Source: Alligator mississippiensis
Taxonomy: Eukaryota > Chordata > Crocodylia > Alligatoridae
Direction: 5' to 3'
Length of the DNA stretch: 64,000 nt
Assembly: GCF_030867095.1 (NCBI RefSeq)
Contig: NC_081835.1
Coordinates: forward strand, 46,979,892 to 47,043,891
Part shown: in pieces, positions 29,317 to 42,052 of the stretch
How positions within the stretch are numbered: position 1 is the stretch's first letter
Layout: each line of letters starts with the position of its first letter
Position numbers and translations under genes: made by a program
Notes under the pieces: model-generated
Database searches by the model: none
The model's input: the letters and a program-made list of their open reading frames with translations, nothing else
What the model was told of the DNA's origin: nothing

Positions 29317-31880
29317 CAATGTGCAGGCAAAGTTATGGGAGAGGTAACAGGTGCAACTTGTTAGTCCCAAGCCTGTGGTTTCCTTATATCCAGATCACCT
29401 CCTTGCCCATGACCCCATGTGAGGCTGTAATGCAGTTGCATCCAGCAGCCTGTCCAGCTCCCCCCTCAGACCCTGGCTCTACTCCTCAGAGATGAGTTAA
29501 AGGAGGGTGGTGTTATGTCCCAGGGCTTCCTGCAGTTTGTGTTATAAGGTGGGGGCTGCCACCCAAGGCTGCTTTGGGATTGAGGAGATGGAGGCTGAAG
29601 GTGTCCTGGACAAGATTGAATGGCTGGAAGAAGGTCTGAGGATGACCCCTTTGAGACTGGAGGTCAGTTCAGGGCACAGGCTGGGCTATGCTTCCATGGG
29701 GGTGGTGCCTTGCTGCATGTTGCTATAGTTCTGGCTACTTTGGTGCCCCCCTAAGAAGAGCTGACCTCCTACCAACCCACATAAGTGCTGGTGACCCCCT
29801 ACTAGAAATTGGGGCTCTTTGCCAGATGTGGAGAGTGTGACCAATTGCAGGGCTCTTGCTGCCTTGGCCAGCTCAGGCTCCACAGCTGTTAGAGACAAGA
29901 ACTTTGAGAGGCACATGGCTAATGAGCAGATGCAATTTACCCAGAAGAGGTGGGAGCAAGTTCTCAGTCCTCTGGGGCTGGGAGCTCAGCTCAAGCTAGG
30001 GAAGCTCTGCTGAGAGTGTTTCCATTGGGCAGGAGCTGGGAGGCAAGCAGCTGCTGGCAGTTTCGCCCCTAATTAAAGTGAGCACTGGGTTGGGGCTGGG
30101 AAGACACCATCTCAGGGCTGGATGGCTCCAGCTTTAATTGCACTGAGTTAAGTGAGTGCCGCCTGGGTGGGGGTAGGGCAGAAGCTTGCTAGGCTGCCTG
30201 GCCCAGCAGGTCACAGGGTTTCCTCCCTGATTTTGCTGACCAAAATATAGCACATGGACCCAGAAGGGCCCTCCTGGGTCAGAGACCAGTGCCCTGCTAT
30301 AGCAGACAAGTGTGACTAAAAGGGCAGCTGCTCCTGGCTAGGTTTATTGGTAACCAGTAGGTGGTGCTGGACCTGGGTGAATGCCCTGGGTACTGGGAGG
30401 CAGAGCCAAACTGCCTTGTGCTCAGCCCTGGACTCCCCTTGTTAAAGACATCCACATCCTGTCCAAGCTCCATCCCTTTTTGAATGGGAGGCCAAACACG
30501 TGGCCAGACTGGGGACCAGCAGGGCTCTGGTGCAGCTCTGAGAAGAGAGGCAGCAAGGGCAAGAGCACAAACCCTACTGGGTGGCAGCTTAGGGGCTGTG
30601 GAGCTGAATGGGATCCTGACAAGCTCGTGGTAAGCCTGCTGGGGATGCCCTTGAGTTCATGGGGCAGCAGGCAATGGCTTTGGTGCGAATGGCTGTGGCT
30701 TTGAGCCCCTGAGTCCTGTGACAAAGGCTCTGCTGCAAGTAAAAGGGCCATGCCACGTTCTTTTCTTTTCTTCCCTCTTCTGGAGTGACTGAGTGACAGG
30801 ATTTGCTCTGGGTAGGGCTGGTTTAGGTAGCTGAGGGGTGAAGCTAGGATAGACAGCCCCTAGCAAAGAGAGGGCAGCAGACAGAGAAAGAGTTTGCCTA
30901 GGGAGGTCACCCAAGGAAGGAGCAGAAGACTGCATATGTGTGTGTGGGTGTGAGTGTGGGTAAGGGCTCTGGTGTGGGTGCTTGGCCTGTAGGTTCTTGT
31001 GGTGTGTCTTTTCCCCCGCCTTCTCCCTCTCTCTCTTTTTTTTTTTTTTTATCCTTACAGCATAGGTACGCTCTGTGGCAGGGCAGTAGGAGATGCTCCT
31101 GCCAAAAAACAAGCTTCGAGTGCCTCCCTTGGGGTGCCTATGTATGGCTGACCGACCCCCTTCCTGGAGCACATCCGCAAGCCTGGGGTAGCGCTGCCAC
31201 CACCCAGACTCCGGTCTTTGTCTGGACCCTGTGCCGCCCAGGATACACATGCCCTGTAGACCTTGGAATCTAGGAGTGCTTCTATTAGCCTGAAGCATAG
31301 AAAGTAGTCTCCCTTAGTCAGCCAAGTGAAGGAAGTAAAAAAGCGTGCCCAAACCCTCTCAAGCATGTACCACAAGGCTGGCTAACGGATAGCTTTATTG
31401 GGTAGGGAGGGCAGGCTTGGGGATAGGTACAAGTCAGAGAAGTATCAAAAGAAAATCCCAGACCAAACAGAAATGGCCTGGTAGCCATTTGACAAGCGAC
31501 TAAAAGACTAGATTCTAAATTCCCTGCTACATTTCATGTAAGTTACTCACAAGTCCAACCAGCAGCTGATTGAGACTGCTCTAGAGGCTGCTTGGCTAGC
31601 TGGCTGTGTCCTCAAAACATGTCTTCCACCACTTCCAGGAAGAAGGGACCTTGTATATCCCTGTTGTGACCGCGTCACTAAGTTCCCACCAGAAGCAGTC
31701 CCACTGGAGGCTGTTTGGTGCTTCCAAATGACATAAGACTGACCAGGCGATACAACTAGTCACATGACCTGCAAGGATGGGAAACTGAGACAAACAGAGC
31801 AGGTCCCCCACCTGTAGGAATGTCTCCAGCCCAAGTCACAGTTCAGGGGTAAATGGAACAGATGGGGGGATAGGTTGCCT
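29317..31880. other. Intergenic, nothing recognised
   Basis: 2.5 kb without a supported gene. A long polypyrimidine run ends in TTTTATCCTTACAG at 31046-31061 and looks like a splice acceptor, but no coding sequence follows. Confidence 0.5.
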
Positions 31881-32980
31881 GTTTGCAACAGTGAGGCAGA
31901 CTGGGGGCGTGATTCCTCCACATGATCCAGGGAGCAACAGAGCTACAAATGGAGTCTGGGTCAGCTGTTGTGACCTGCATAGGATGTGCCATATCTGTGT
32001 TCCTTCCAGAGGGTCAGGAGCACTTCGTCGGCACCAAGTGTCAGCTGGTGTCTGCCCTGGAGGAGAAGAGTCACAGATCGGAAATACTATCCATGCTGCA
32101 CTGCATCTGGGACCAGGAAGATTACTTGGACAAGCGTTATGAGAGGCTGGTATTGGAGAGGAGAGGGGGCAATGAGAAGTGGCAGCATGTAACTACTCGG
32201 AGAAGGAGGGTCCCCAGAATTGAAAAGGAGAGGACTGAAGTCAGCAACTGTTTTCTAGCACTCTGTGGTTGAACTGCTGAGGAAGAGGCAGATGGGGTCC
32301 AGGCAGAGACTGTCGTATCCTGGAAGTGAACACATGGCTGAGATTGTGGTGTCAACATGAAGGCTTCAGGTTTTTCAACAACACACAGGGCCATCAAGAA
32401 ATGGGATCCATCTGACAAGAACAGGGAAGAACAGCTTTGGGCCTCATCAGGCCAAGGGGGGACTTGAAATTCGGTTCCACAAGGGATGGTGAACAAAACT
32501 CTCCAGCAACAGAGTGCACAGTCCAGAGAAGAAAGGACTTGAAGAAGCAACTCAACTCTGGAAAAGGACCAGAGAGCTACAGGACTGCAACAAATGGCAT
32601 AAAAGGGAAGCAGGAAACTCAAAATACAATATACACCTCATGCACATATGTAAAAGGACCATTTACAAATGTGAGAGGTACAGGGAAAAAACAAGATGAG
32701 CTGGAAGCTGCAGTCGGTGAAAAGAACTATGATCTGATCGGCATCACTGAGACCTGGTGGAGCAGGTCTTATGACTGGAATGTGAACTCGAGGGTTACAC
32801 TGTTTTGGAAGGACAGGGATAGGAGCAAAGGTGGTGGTAGTGTTGTCTTGTTTGTCAAAAGCAGATGCACTTGTTCCCCTGGTTCAGGAGGAAGATAGCA
32901 AAACAGAATGCATCTAAGTAAAGATGAAAGGTGAAAGACGTGGCACTGATATAAAGGTGGGGATTTATGAGAGGCCACCT

Positions 32981-33464
32981 GTAACAGGCTGGCTGCCTGG
33001 ATCAATTAGCCAGCCAGCAACAAGTGGCCCATATAAAGGGGCCTCAGTTGGCCAGTAATTAGCAATCATGAGGGAAAGTGACTGACTGACCAGAAATAAA
33101 AGAACAAGAAGAGGAAGTAAGTGGGAGGAGCCATAGGGGGAGATGTTCAGATGGAGAGAGAGGGCTCCTCTAAGGAAGACTGCAGGGTGAGTGCTAACCC
33201 ACGCTGGGCATGTTTATTTTGGTTTCTTTGATATTTGCAACTAAACCCTGCAGTGCAGATCAACCCCGGCATTTTGAAGCCTGTTACTGAGACCAGGCTA
33301 AGGGCGTGTTCTTTGGCATTGTTCAGTTTTCAGCTGAGCCCAGAGAAGCAGAGGAACCAAGGGCATTACAGCTTGTGGTTTTGAGTCCAGGGAACAATTG
33401 TATTACTGGGACCAGACTGAAGGGCTCAAGGACTAATTTGAGCCAGGCAAGCTGGCCTCCTATA
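32981..33464 (+). mobile_element. 484-bp LTR-like insertion inside the CR1 endonuclease
   Basis: It is bracketed by CCACCT at 32975-32980 and 33465-33470. Removing it and one repeat joins the host CR1 frame as ERPP to NQEKEGDKALLK. It starts (T)GTAACAGGCTGG and contains CATATAAAGGGG (33031-33042) as a possible TATA box and GAAATAAAAG (33089-33098) as a possible poly(A) signal, the layout of a solo LTR. There is no terminal inverted repeat and no coding sequence. The LTR family is unknown to me, and the 3' terminus lacks the usual CA. Confidence 0.55.
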
Positions 33465-33864
33465 CCACCTAATCAGGAAAAGGAGGGGGATAAGGCACTC
33501 TTAAAGCAGGTAACAAAAGCTATGGGAAGGTACTGATGGGAGAGTTCAGTTTTCCAGACATCTGCTGGAAAAACAGTGCAGCCCAACATAAAATGTCAAG
33601 CTGGTTCTTAACTTGTCTAGAAGACAACTTTCTGTTCCAGAAAGTGGAAGATACAACTAAGGGATCATCTATGTTGGATATTGTCCTGATTAGCAGGGAA
33701 GAACTGGTGGAGGATGTGAAAGTGATGGGTAACTTGGGAGGAAGCAATCATGATATAATACAATTCCAGATCCTGAGACAGGGAAAGTATGGGGGTGCTA
33801 GATTTCAAAAGGCAGATTTCATCTGACTCAAGGAGCTAATAGGCATGGTGTTATGGGAGGATAG

Positions 33865-36222
33865 TTTCATAGTTGGCAGGGTCGGAAGGGACCTAAGCAG
33901 ATCATCAAGTCCGACCCTCTGCCATGGGTAGGAAAGTATGCTGGGGTCCAACAACCCCAGCTAGGTGTCTATCTAGCCTCCTCTTGAAGACCTCCAGGGT
34001 AGGAGCGAGCACCACTTCCCTTGGAAGTTGGTTCCAGATCCTAGCCACCCTGACGGTGAAGTAGTGCCTCCTGATGACCAGCCTGAACCTATTCTCAGTC
34101 AATTTATGGTTGTAATTCCTAGTTACTCCTGGTAGTGCTTGGGGGAACAGGGTCACTCCCATTCCCTGCTGGTCCCCCTTGGTAAGTTTATAGACGGTCA
34201 CCAGATCCCCTCTCAGCCTTCTCTTGTAGAGGCTGAACAGGTTCAGCCTGTGGCCTGCCCTGCTGCCCCCTGATCATGTGAGTGGCCCTCTTTTGGACCC
34301 TCTCAATGCTGTCCATGTCCCTCCTGAAGTGCAGTGCACAGAACTGGACGCAGTACTCCAACTGTGGCCTGACCAGTGTCGCATAGAGGGGGAGGATCAC
34401 CTCCTTGGACCTGTTCGTGATGCATCTGTGAATGCATGACAAGGTGCGGTTAGCCTTCCTGACCACGTCCTCACATTGGCAGCCCATGTTCATCTTGGAA
34501 TCAATAATGACTCCAAGATCCTTTTCTGCCTCTGTGCTGACGAGAAGGGAGTTCCCCAGCCTGTAGGTCTGCTGCTGGTTCTTCCATCCCAGGTGCAATA
34601 CCTTGCACTTGTCAGTATTGAAACCCATCCTGTTCTCATTCACCCACCCCTGTAACCTGTCCAGATCTAGTTGTAGCCTGTCCCTCCCTTCTAACGTGAC
34701 CACTTCTCCCCACAAGTTAGTGTTTTTTACACCCTTGTCCAAGTCGCTGATGAAGATGTTGAACAGTGCGGGCCCAAGGACTGAGCCCTGGGGGACCCCA
34801 CTGCCCACATCCCTCCAGGTCGAAAATAACCCGTCCACCACCACTCTCTGGGTGCGGCCCTCTAGCCAATTTGTCACCCATCTGACTGTGTAGGCATCGA
34901 TGTTACAGTCACCTAATTTTTTGATGAGAATGGGGTGAGACAATGTCGAAGGCCTTCCTAAAGACCAGAAAGGCTACGTCCACCATGACACCTGCGTCCA
35001 ACATTTTGTGACCTGGTCATAGAAGGCCACCAGGTTGGTCTGACAGGACCTGCCTCTAATGACCCCATGTTGGTTGCCCCTAAGCATAATGTCCCCTGCT
35101 GGTCCCTCGCAGATGTGCTCCTGGATAATTTTCTCAAAGAGCTTCCCCAGGACTGAGGTAAGACTAATGGGCCTATAGTTTCCTGGATCCTCTTTCCTCC
35201 CTTTTTTGAAAATGGGGACCACATTGGCCCTTTTCCAGTCCTCTAGCACTACACCAGAGCACCATGAGTGCTCATAAAGCTGTGCCAGGGGTCCCTCAAT
35301 GACCTCTGCCAATTCCCTCAGCACTCTGGGGTGGAGATCATCAGGACCTACTGATTTTAACATGTCTCATCCCACCAGAAGTTCCCTGACTAGGTCCTCA
35401 CTGACCCTGGCCTGGCTACGCCTCCCCTGGGTCCATCTGGGATCCCAGTGGGGTGAATGCCCTGGTCCCTGCTCAGAAAAATGGAAGCAAAGAATCTGTT
35501 AAATAGGTTAGCTTTGTCATCTGGTGCAACCACCAGATTTCCAAGCATGTCCTGCAGAGGCCCCACATTACTTGGTACCTTCGTTTTTACCCTCTATGTA
35601 TTTAAGAAAGGAACTCTTGTTATCTTTGATCCAGGTTGCTAGTCCCAGTTCCATCTCCACCTTGGCCTTCCTAACAGCCCCCCTACAGTCTTGAGCAATG
35701 GAGGTATAGTCCTTCTTGGTGATGGCCCCTCCCTTCCATTGGGTGCATGCCTTCTTTTTCACTTTGAGATTTCCTGGATACTTTTGGTGAGCCATGGGGG
35801 CTTTTGACCACTCTTGCCCCCTTTGATCTGTGTGGGGATTGTCACCCTTTGGGCTTGGAGGATCGTCTCCTTAAGGAACAACCACTCTTCTTGGACTCCC
35901 AACTCCACTCCCCTCAGGGACCTCGGTGCCTCCCTGACTAGTCTCCTTACCTCATTGAAATCTGCCCTCCTGAAGTCCAGGGCTGCTGCCTTGCTGCAGG
36001 CATTTGACACCCTGCGCCGGATGGTGAATTCTAGGTGATGATCGCTATCGCCCAGGTGGTCGAGCGCCCGCAGTCCCCTCACCAGGTTGTCGCCTGTGGC
36101 CAGGACCAGGTCCAACAATGCATTTCCCCTGGTGGGACTGTGCACCTCCTGGGTTAGGTGGAGGTCCTGTAACTCTGCTAGGAACCTACATGAACAGTCA
36201 GACCTGGCTGATTGCTCTTCCC
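33865..36222 (-). mobile_element. Antisense CR1 LINE, 2.36 kb, inserted in the older CR1
   Basis: Read on the minus strand from 36222: endonuclease end (NALLDLVLATGDNLVRGLRA), RT linker, GPDDLHPRVLRELAEVIEGP, DPGNYRPISLTSVLGKLFEK, a 251-codon frame (34943-34188) with GVPQGSVLGPALFNIFISDL and LPLYATLVRPQLEYCVQF, and the 3' UTR ending at 33865. Seven-base duplications AGGATAG flank it (33858-33864 and 36223-36229). The expected F-A-D-D catalytic segment between ISDLDKG and GGVV-like GEVVTLEG is missing, so the RT is inactive. The 5' end is truncated within the endonuclease. Confidence 0.93.
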
Positions 36223-38680
36223 AGGATAGATTGAAGAAAAATGGTGCCCAGGAGGGCTGGGAGCTTCTAAGAGGCACAGTATTGGAAACCTAACAAGAAG
36301 CTGTCCTGACACAACAGAAGCACAAGAAGAATGGCAAGAGACCAACATGGCTGTACAAGGAGCTTCTAACGTGCCTCAAATGCAAAAGGAAAACATACAG
36401 ACAATGGAAGAGTGGGCAAGTCACCACGGACATGTGGCAGGAAATAGCAAGACAAAATCAGAGACAAAATCAGGAAGGCAAAGATACTGAACAAGTTGCA
36501 CTAGCAAAGGAGGTTAAGGACAAGAAGAAGAGGCTCTTTAAGTTTATTGGCTAGAAAAGAAGGACTAAGGAAGCTGTGGGTCCTCTGTCAACAAGCCAGG
36601 AGGGACTCCTAACTGAAGAGACAAAGAAGGGGAAACTACTTAACAGCTACTTTGCCTCAGTCTTTTCAAATAATTAAGCTGCCAGATGCTTAATAGGTAT
36701 TATCTGGATAAGGCAGGGGGCAAGCTGAAGGAGGAGATAACAAAAGAGGCAATCGGAGAGCTTTTGTTGGGTCTGAATGAACTCAAGTCAGCAAGGCCTG
36801 ATGATCTTCATTCCCAGGTCCTGAAGGACTTGATAGAAGAGATCTTGGAGACCTTGGCACCAATCTTTAGGAAGTCATGGGAGGCGAGCTAGGTATCAAA
36901 GGACTGGGAAAAGGCCAACATGGTGTCCCCCCTTGGGGGGGGGAAAAAAAAAAAAAAAAAGGGCAGGAAGATGGACCCAGGTAACTACAGACTAGTTAGC
37001 CTCACCTCAATACTTTGGAAGTTACTGGAGCATATCCTAAGGAAGGCCATTTGCCAGCATCTGGTGGAGGAAAGGCAGATTGCAAGCAGCCATGATGGAT
37101 TTATGAAAAACAAATTATGTCAAACAAACTTGATCTCCTTCTCATAAACAAATTGGAGAAATGTGGGCTGGATAAAACTACCGCAAGGTGGACAGATAAC
37201 TGGCAAAACAGCCACAAATAAAAGGTCCACGTTGGAATGGCAGGACGTTTTCAGTAAAGTCCTCCAGTGATCTGTTCTCAGCTTGGTGCTGTTTAATGTG
37301 TTTTATTAATTATTTGGATCCTTGCACAGGAAGATTCTTGAGCACGTTTGTAGACCATGTGAAACTGGGAATGATTGTGAATATGTTGGGAGAATGTGAG
37401 CACAATTTGGAAGGATCTTGTGACAGATTGGAAAACTGGGCTACAGCTAACAGGATGAAGTTCAGCGTGGACAAATGAGAAGAATAATCAAAACCAAATA
37501 TAAAATGGGTGACACTGGTTGGATGGCAGCACTGTGGAAAAAGACTTGGGAGTCTCAGTAGATCACAGACTCAGTATGAGTCTGCAGTGTGACACAGCCA
37601 CACAGAAGACAAATGCAGTTCTGGGTTCATCAACAGAAGTATTAGGCGCAAGACAAGGGAGGTGATAGTGCCTCTCTCTACTCAGCACTGGTTAGGCCTT
37701 ATCTGGAGTACTGTCTGCACTTCTGGGCTCCACATTTGAACAAGGACATGGATAAGTTAGAGAGGGTCCAGAGGCAGGCAACGAAGACAATCAAAGGCTT
37801 AGAAGGTAAATCCTATGAGAAGAGAGACTGAAGGTGCTAGGCAAGTTCAGCTTGCACACATGGCACTTAAGAGGGGACATGATCAGTCTTCAAATACTTG
37901 AAGGGCTGCCATAAAGAAAAGGGAAAGCACCTTTTCTCTCTTGCCGCAGAGCAGGATGTGGACCAATGGCTTGAAGTTGCAGCAAAGTAAATTTTATATT
38001 GAATATCCAGAAAAACTTCATTCTGAGAACAGTGAGGCAGTGGAATAGACTGCCTGGGGAAGTTGTGGACTCTCCATCACTGGAAGTGTTCTAGAAGAGG
38101 TTGCCTATTTTCTACCATTGATATTGCCCATACTTTTCAACTTTGCTGATTGCTCCTCTCTTTTCTTCCCTGCTTTTTCTGCTATGTGTCAGAGTATTTT
38201 TAAACCTTCCCAGAGGCATTGAGTGTTGGCTACAGCTAAGGCTGAAGACTTCAACTGGGGCTTGCTGATTCTCCTGCTAGAAGCAAAGCCAGAAGTTCCT
38301 GGGACTTGCCCCTCCACTCAGGGTCAGACCAATCCTTATAGTTGGGATCAAGAAGTAATTTTCCCCCATGGTCACATTGGCATGGACTGGGGGTTTTTGC
38401 CTTCTTCTGTACCAATGGTGGGGGGGGCTGTACCTGAGATCTCTTGTGCATATATTAAGAACATTTTATAGAAGCAGGACATTGGCTGTGTGGTTCCTCT
38501 TGACCTGTGGCAGATTAGGGTGTTAGGTCTATGTTGTGTTAGGGTTGAGGGTAGTCTTTATATAGAGTTTAGATTATGGATCATATAGGATGGTTTGGAT
38601 AGGGATGATCCTGCCTCTGGCAGGGGACTGGAATAGATAACCTCTTGAGGTCCCTTACATCCTGACTTCTTTATGACTCT

Positions 38681-40559
38681 GTGCCAGGGAACTGAGGCCC
38701 TGCTCCCACCAGCAGCAGAGACCTGCTAGTGTTAGCACCATGCCTCCTTTCAGAGCAAAGCTCTCCACTGCTGATGTCCAGTGACATTAGGCAGCTTGGC
38801 AACCCTGGACATCCTGCTTTATCCCATCCTGGGGATGTTGAATGGCTGAGGAGTGGCATCAAGCCCTAGTTTATTGTAAGCTGGGAAAAGCCCAGCTCTG
38901 GGGGGAACATAGACAAGGATGCAACCAGCAGTCAAGGCCCTGAAGCTATATGTAGGCTGAGGCACCCAAGCAGAGCTCCATACAGTTATGCACCCTCTTC
39001 TCAGCGACTATGGGCTCCTGCTCTCTGTCCAGGGCCTCAGATACAGGCTGAGAGCATCCCAAACCAGGCAAACAGGTTGGGCAGTGTGATGGGACAGCTG
39101 CGATTGGGCCATGCCTTGGTGGTGGAGGTGGCCTGCGCAATGAAGACACATCCCTCATGCCAGAGTGAGGGCATCTCCGGGGAGGCTTTTCTGGTCCAGC
39201 TGCTGCAGTGACCTGACAGAGCCCCCCCTCTCCAAATGGCTTATAGCTCACTTCTGCTGCCGCAGCTCATTAGCAAAGGGAGGATGGGAGGAGAGGTGAG
39301 CTCTCCCCCATGTATGGCTGCACTCAACAGGCAATTATCACTGTTTCTCTGGCCCTAGTGGAGCCCCAAGCTGTGGAAAGCTGCAGCTGGCACCAGGGAA
39401 GGGACTGGGGGCTCTGGGGATAAGCGAGCCAGTTGGAGATGATACACTACCTGATAGGAACAGCAAAAAAGCTCTGCCTGCCTGGTGGCCAAAGCCAGGC
39501 ATTGCAGGACAAGGTGCATACTTCCCTCTTGTCCTTTTATAGCACCCTTCCTTCTGCCTGACTTCATGTTGACCGGACAAGCTATCTATCCTTTCGTTCA
39601 CCTCATTGTGCAATACACCATGCAAAGTGCACCTCCCTTCTGACCGCGGCTGTTGCCTGGTTTGTGCCCTAAAGTACACAGCTGGCTAGCCTGTGTCAGA
39701 AACAGTCTGGCTCCCCTGTTGACAGCTGGGGTCAGAAATGGGTCACCCTCCTGAGACAATGGTCAGGACCAAGATACTCTCTCCTCCTTGGCTTCCCACT
39801 GCAATGGTGAGCAACCTTTAGAGAAAAGGGTGTGTGAGAAAGAGAGGCTGATGCAGAGAACAAGCAAAGCAAGAGGATGATGCAGAAATCAGTGCTTCCG
39901 CCTTTTCCCCACCTCTACAAGCCCGGCAGACTTCTCATGGTGTGGGAGCAGCCTGAAATCTCAGTACTAGGGAACCACTGTGTGTGGAGCTTATCCATGC
40001 ACTAGCTGTCTTTTCCCCAGACCTGGGTAAGGCCATTAGTGAGCTGAGTTTGGTGGGCTCAGCTGCAGCCAACAGTGTTGTCTCCACATCACAGGAACCA
40101 GCAAACTACATGGAAGCAAGGTCAGTCTCTGCTTCTGAAGAGCGTGGGACTAGAATGAGGAAGGGAGGTAAGGACCGAGGGCACATGCAGGGTGCATGGG
40201 AGGCCAGGGCTGGAGGAGTAGGACCCAGCCTGAGTGGCACTGGCAGAGCCGTGAGGTGTAGCCAGCACCTTTGGACTCTCACAAACTTGTCTGAAAGGCT
40301 TAATAATCCCCAGTGAAGACCCAGCCTGAAGAAACCAGGAGGTACAGGGACTGCTGACAGTGGGAGCCCTCCAGCCTCTCTGGCAAGTTTGTATCAGCCT
40401 GACCTGACCAGGGATGCTGGCTGGAGCAGCTGGCAGCTCTTGGAGCCAGGCTGGTCATGGGAGGAGATTCACCAGGCTCTGCAGGTCAACACTGTGAGGC
40501 CCCGACTTGTTTTTGGCTTCCCAGACACGTAAGTCTCCTCTGGCTTTCTCTGAGCTGCG
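38681..40559. other. Intergenic, nothing recognised
   Basis: 1.9 kb with no supported gene or repeat end on either strand. Confidence 0.5.
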
Positions 40560-40567
40560 CTCTCGTG

Positions 40568-40780
40568 CAGGGGTGGGCCAACCCATGGCACAGGCAGTCT
40601 GTGTGTGGCATGTATCAGATCAGGGTGGGGACAGGCAGCACAGTGACAGAGCAGAAAGCAGTGCAGCAGAACAGATAGGGAGCATGGCTTGGAGCAGAAA
40701 GCAGAGCAAGGGAAAGGGATCAAAGCACTTGGCAAGAGTGTGGGGCTAACTTGCGGCCCCCACTGTGGTTGACTCCACTG
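40568..40780. mobile_element. 213-bp hAT-like MITE
   Basis: The element begins CAGGGGTGGGCCAACC and ends GGTTGACTCCACTG (imperfect inverted termini). The flanking 8-mers CTCTCGTG (40560-40567) and CTCTAGTG (40781-40788) match at 7 of 8 positions. Its interior differs from the 186-bp MITE family. Confidence 0.75.
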
Positions 40781-40788
40781 CTCTAGTG

Positions 40789-41477
40789 CAAGACAAGGCA
40801 CCCCAGTCCCCACAGCCCTTTACAGACTGCCAGATCCAGGAGCAATGCTTTGTGATGAAAACAGGTTCCTTGTGAATGGCCGTCTCCCCTAGACATGCAA
40901 GGGCCCGGCAGGTCTGACCTTTCTTCTAGTTACTGAGCAGAACTTGTCTGATGATACTCCAGTAGACGTGATGGCATGACTACTGGAAGGAGTTGCTTTG
41001 ACAGCACAAATGCTCAACAGTGCCCTAAGCCAGTGTAGTCCATTGAGGCTCACTGGCCCTCTGCCCCTCAGATACAGGGCTCTGGAGAGACAGGAAAGGT
41101 CTAGGTATGTGGAAGGAATCCTTTGCCCAGGTGTATTCAGGGGCTTTAAGAGGTTAGTGTGCTGCTTGCTGTGTTCCCTTGCTGATGGTGCCATCATGTG
41201 GCCATTTCTAAGATGAACACTTCAAATTGCTGGTTTCTTCTTTCTGCTATCAACAGTTCTGCATGTGGGACACCAATCACCTGCCCACTGGCTCTGGGCA
41301 CTGCTGAGCCCTATGGGCTGCAGGAGCATATACAAGCTCTGTGCTTTCAGACCCAGGGGTCTGATGTTTGCAGTACCCAGGTTGCAAAATAGAGTGCAGG
41401 GTGTTTGTTCTCTGCTGCCAAGTTTTGCCAGTTGCTACTTGGGGAAGAAAATTTCTTCCCAGCCTCAGGGTTTTGTT
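40789..41477. other. Intergenic, nothing recognised
   Basis: About 690 bp with no feature I can support. Confidence 0.45.
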
Positions 41478-41916
41478 TAGTTTTTTCCCCCACCCTTCTC
41501 GGAGGCATTGGGCGTAGGCTGCAGGCAAGGCTGGGGACTTTGACCGGGGTGTGCAGTGCTTCTGTTGGGACTAAAAGCAAGAGGTTCTGGTTAAAGGGTC
41601 TTGCCCCTCTTCTGCTCAGGGACAGACTGATCATATTGGGGGTCAGGAAGGCATTTTACCCCATGGTCAGACTGGCATGGACCGTGGGGATTCTGCCTTC
41701 CTCTATAGCAGGGGCATGGCCTCTTCCTGGGATGTCTTGAGTTTATCTTAACACCCTGTGCAGTGGCAGGACATGGACAGGGCCCTTGTCTCCCTGCTTT
41801 ACCAGTGGCAGGTTAGGGGGTTCCCAGTGTTTTGGGGCAACATGCCTTGTAGGTGTGCAACAGGGTTGTTGTGTAGTTTTAGAAACGGGTTAGACAGGGA
41901 CTTGCATGGGATGTTC

Positions 41917-42052
41917 TCATAGTTTCATAGTAGCTAGGGTCAGGAGGGACCTGAACAGATCATCTAGCCTGACCCCCTGCCACAGGCAGGAATGAATGCT
42001 GGGTTCACAAGACCCCAGACAGGTGGTCGTCCAACCTCCTCTTAAACAGGGC
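41917..42052 (-). mobile_element. Antisense CR1 3' tail
   Basis: TCATAGTTTCATAG then GGAGGGACCTGAACAGATCA and CTAGCCTGACCCCCTGCC form the typical reversed CR1 3' UTR. A possible TGTTC target duplication sits on each side (41912-41916, 42053-42057). Confidence 0.8.

Larger units (their letters stand above)
31890..38680 (+). mobile_element. Near-full-length old CR1 LINE (sense), split by two insertions
   Basis: Segments in order: an ORF1-like frame at 31922-32272 (SVFLPEGQEHFVGTKCQLVS, KWQHVTTRRRR); an endonuclease start at 32620-32980 (LIGITETWW, GIYERPP); an endonuclease end at 33465-33860 (MGEFSFPDICW, GSNHDIIQFQI); an RT-linker at 36230-36560; RT segments at 36686-37480 (PDDLHSQVLKDL, DPGNYRLVSLTSI); the last RT part at 37500-38100; and a CR1 3' UTR to about 38680. 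Excluding the insertions at 32981-33464 and 33865-36222 it is about 3.9 kb. Stops and frameshifts are many, and the RT catalytic F-A-D-D box reads F-V-D-H, so it is dead. Confidence 0.85.

Noticed and set aside
31046-31080. Strong polypyrimidine tract plus CAG resembling a splice acceptor
   Set aside because: No coding sequence or matching donor follows; it is probably an A-tail or simple repeat.
30657-31298. 213-codon minus-strand open frame
   Set aside because: It has low-complexity Lys/Glu content derived from a polypyrimidine run and no family resemblance.
36930-36962. G9-A17 homopolymer as a poly(A) tail of a processed transcript
   Set aside because: It lies within the CR1 RT frame (host sequence continues as DPGNYR on the right), so it is an expansion or assembly artefact rather than a retrocopy end.
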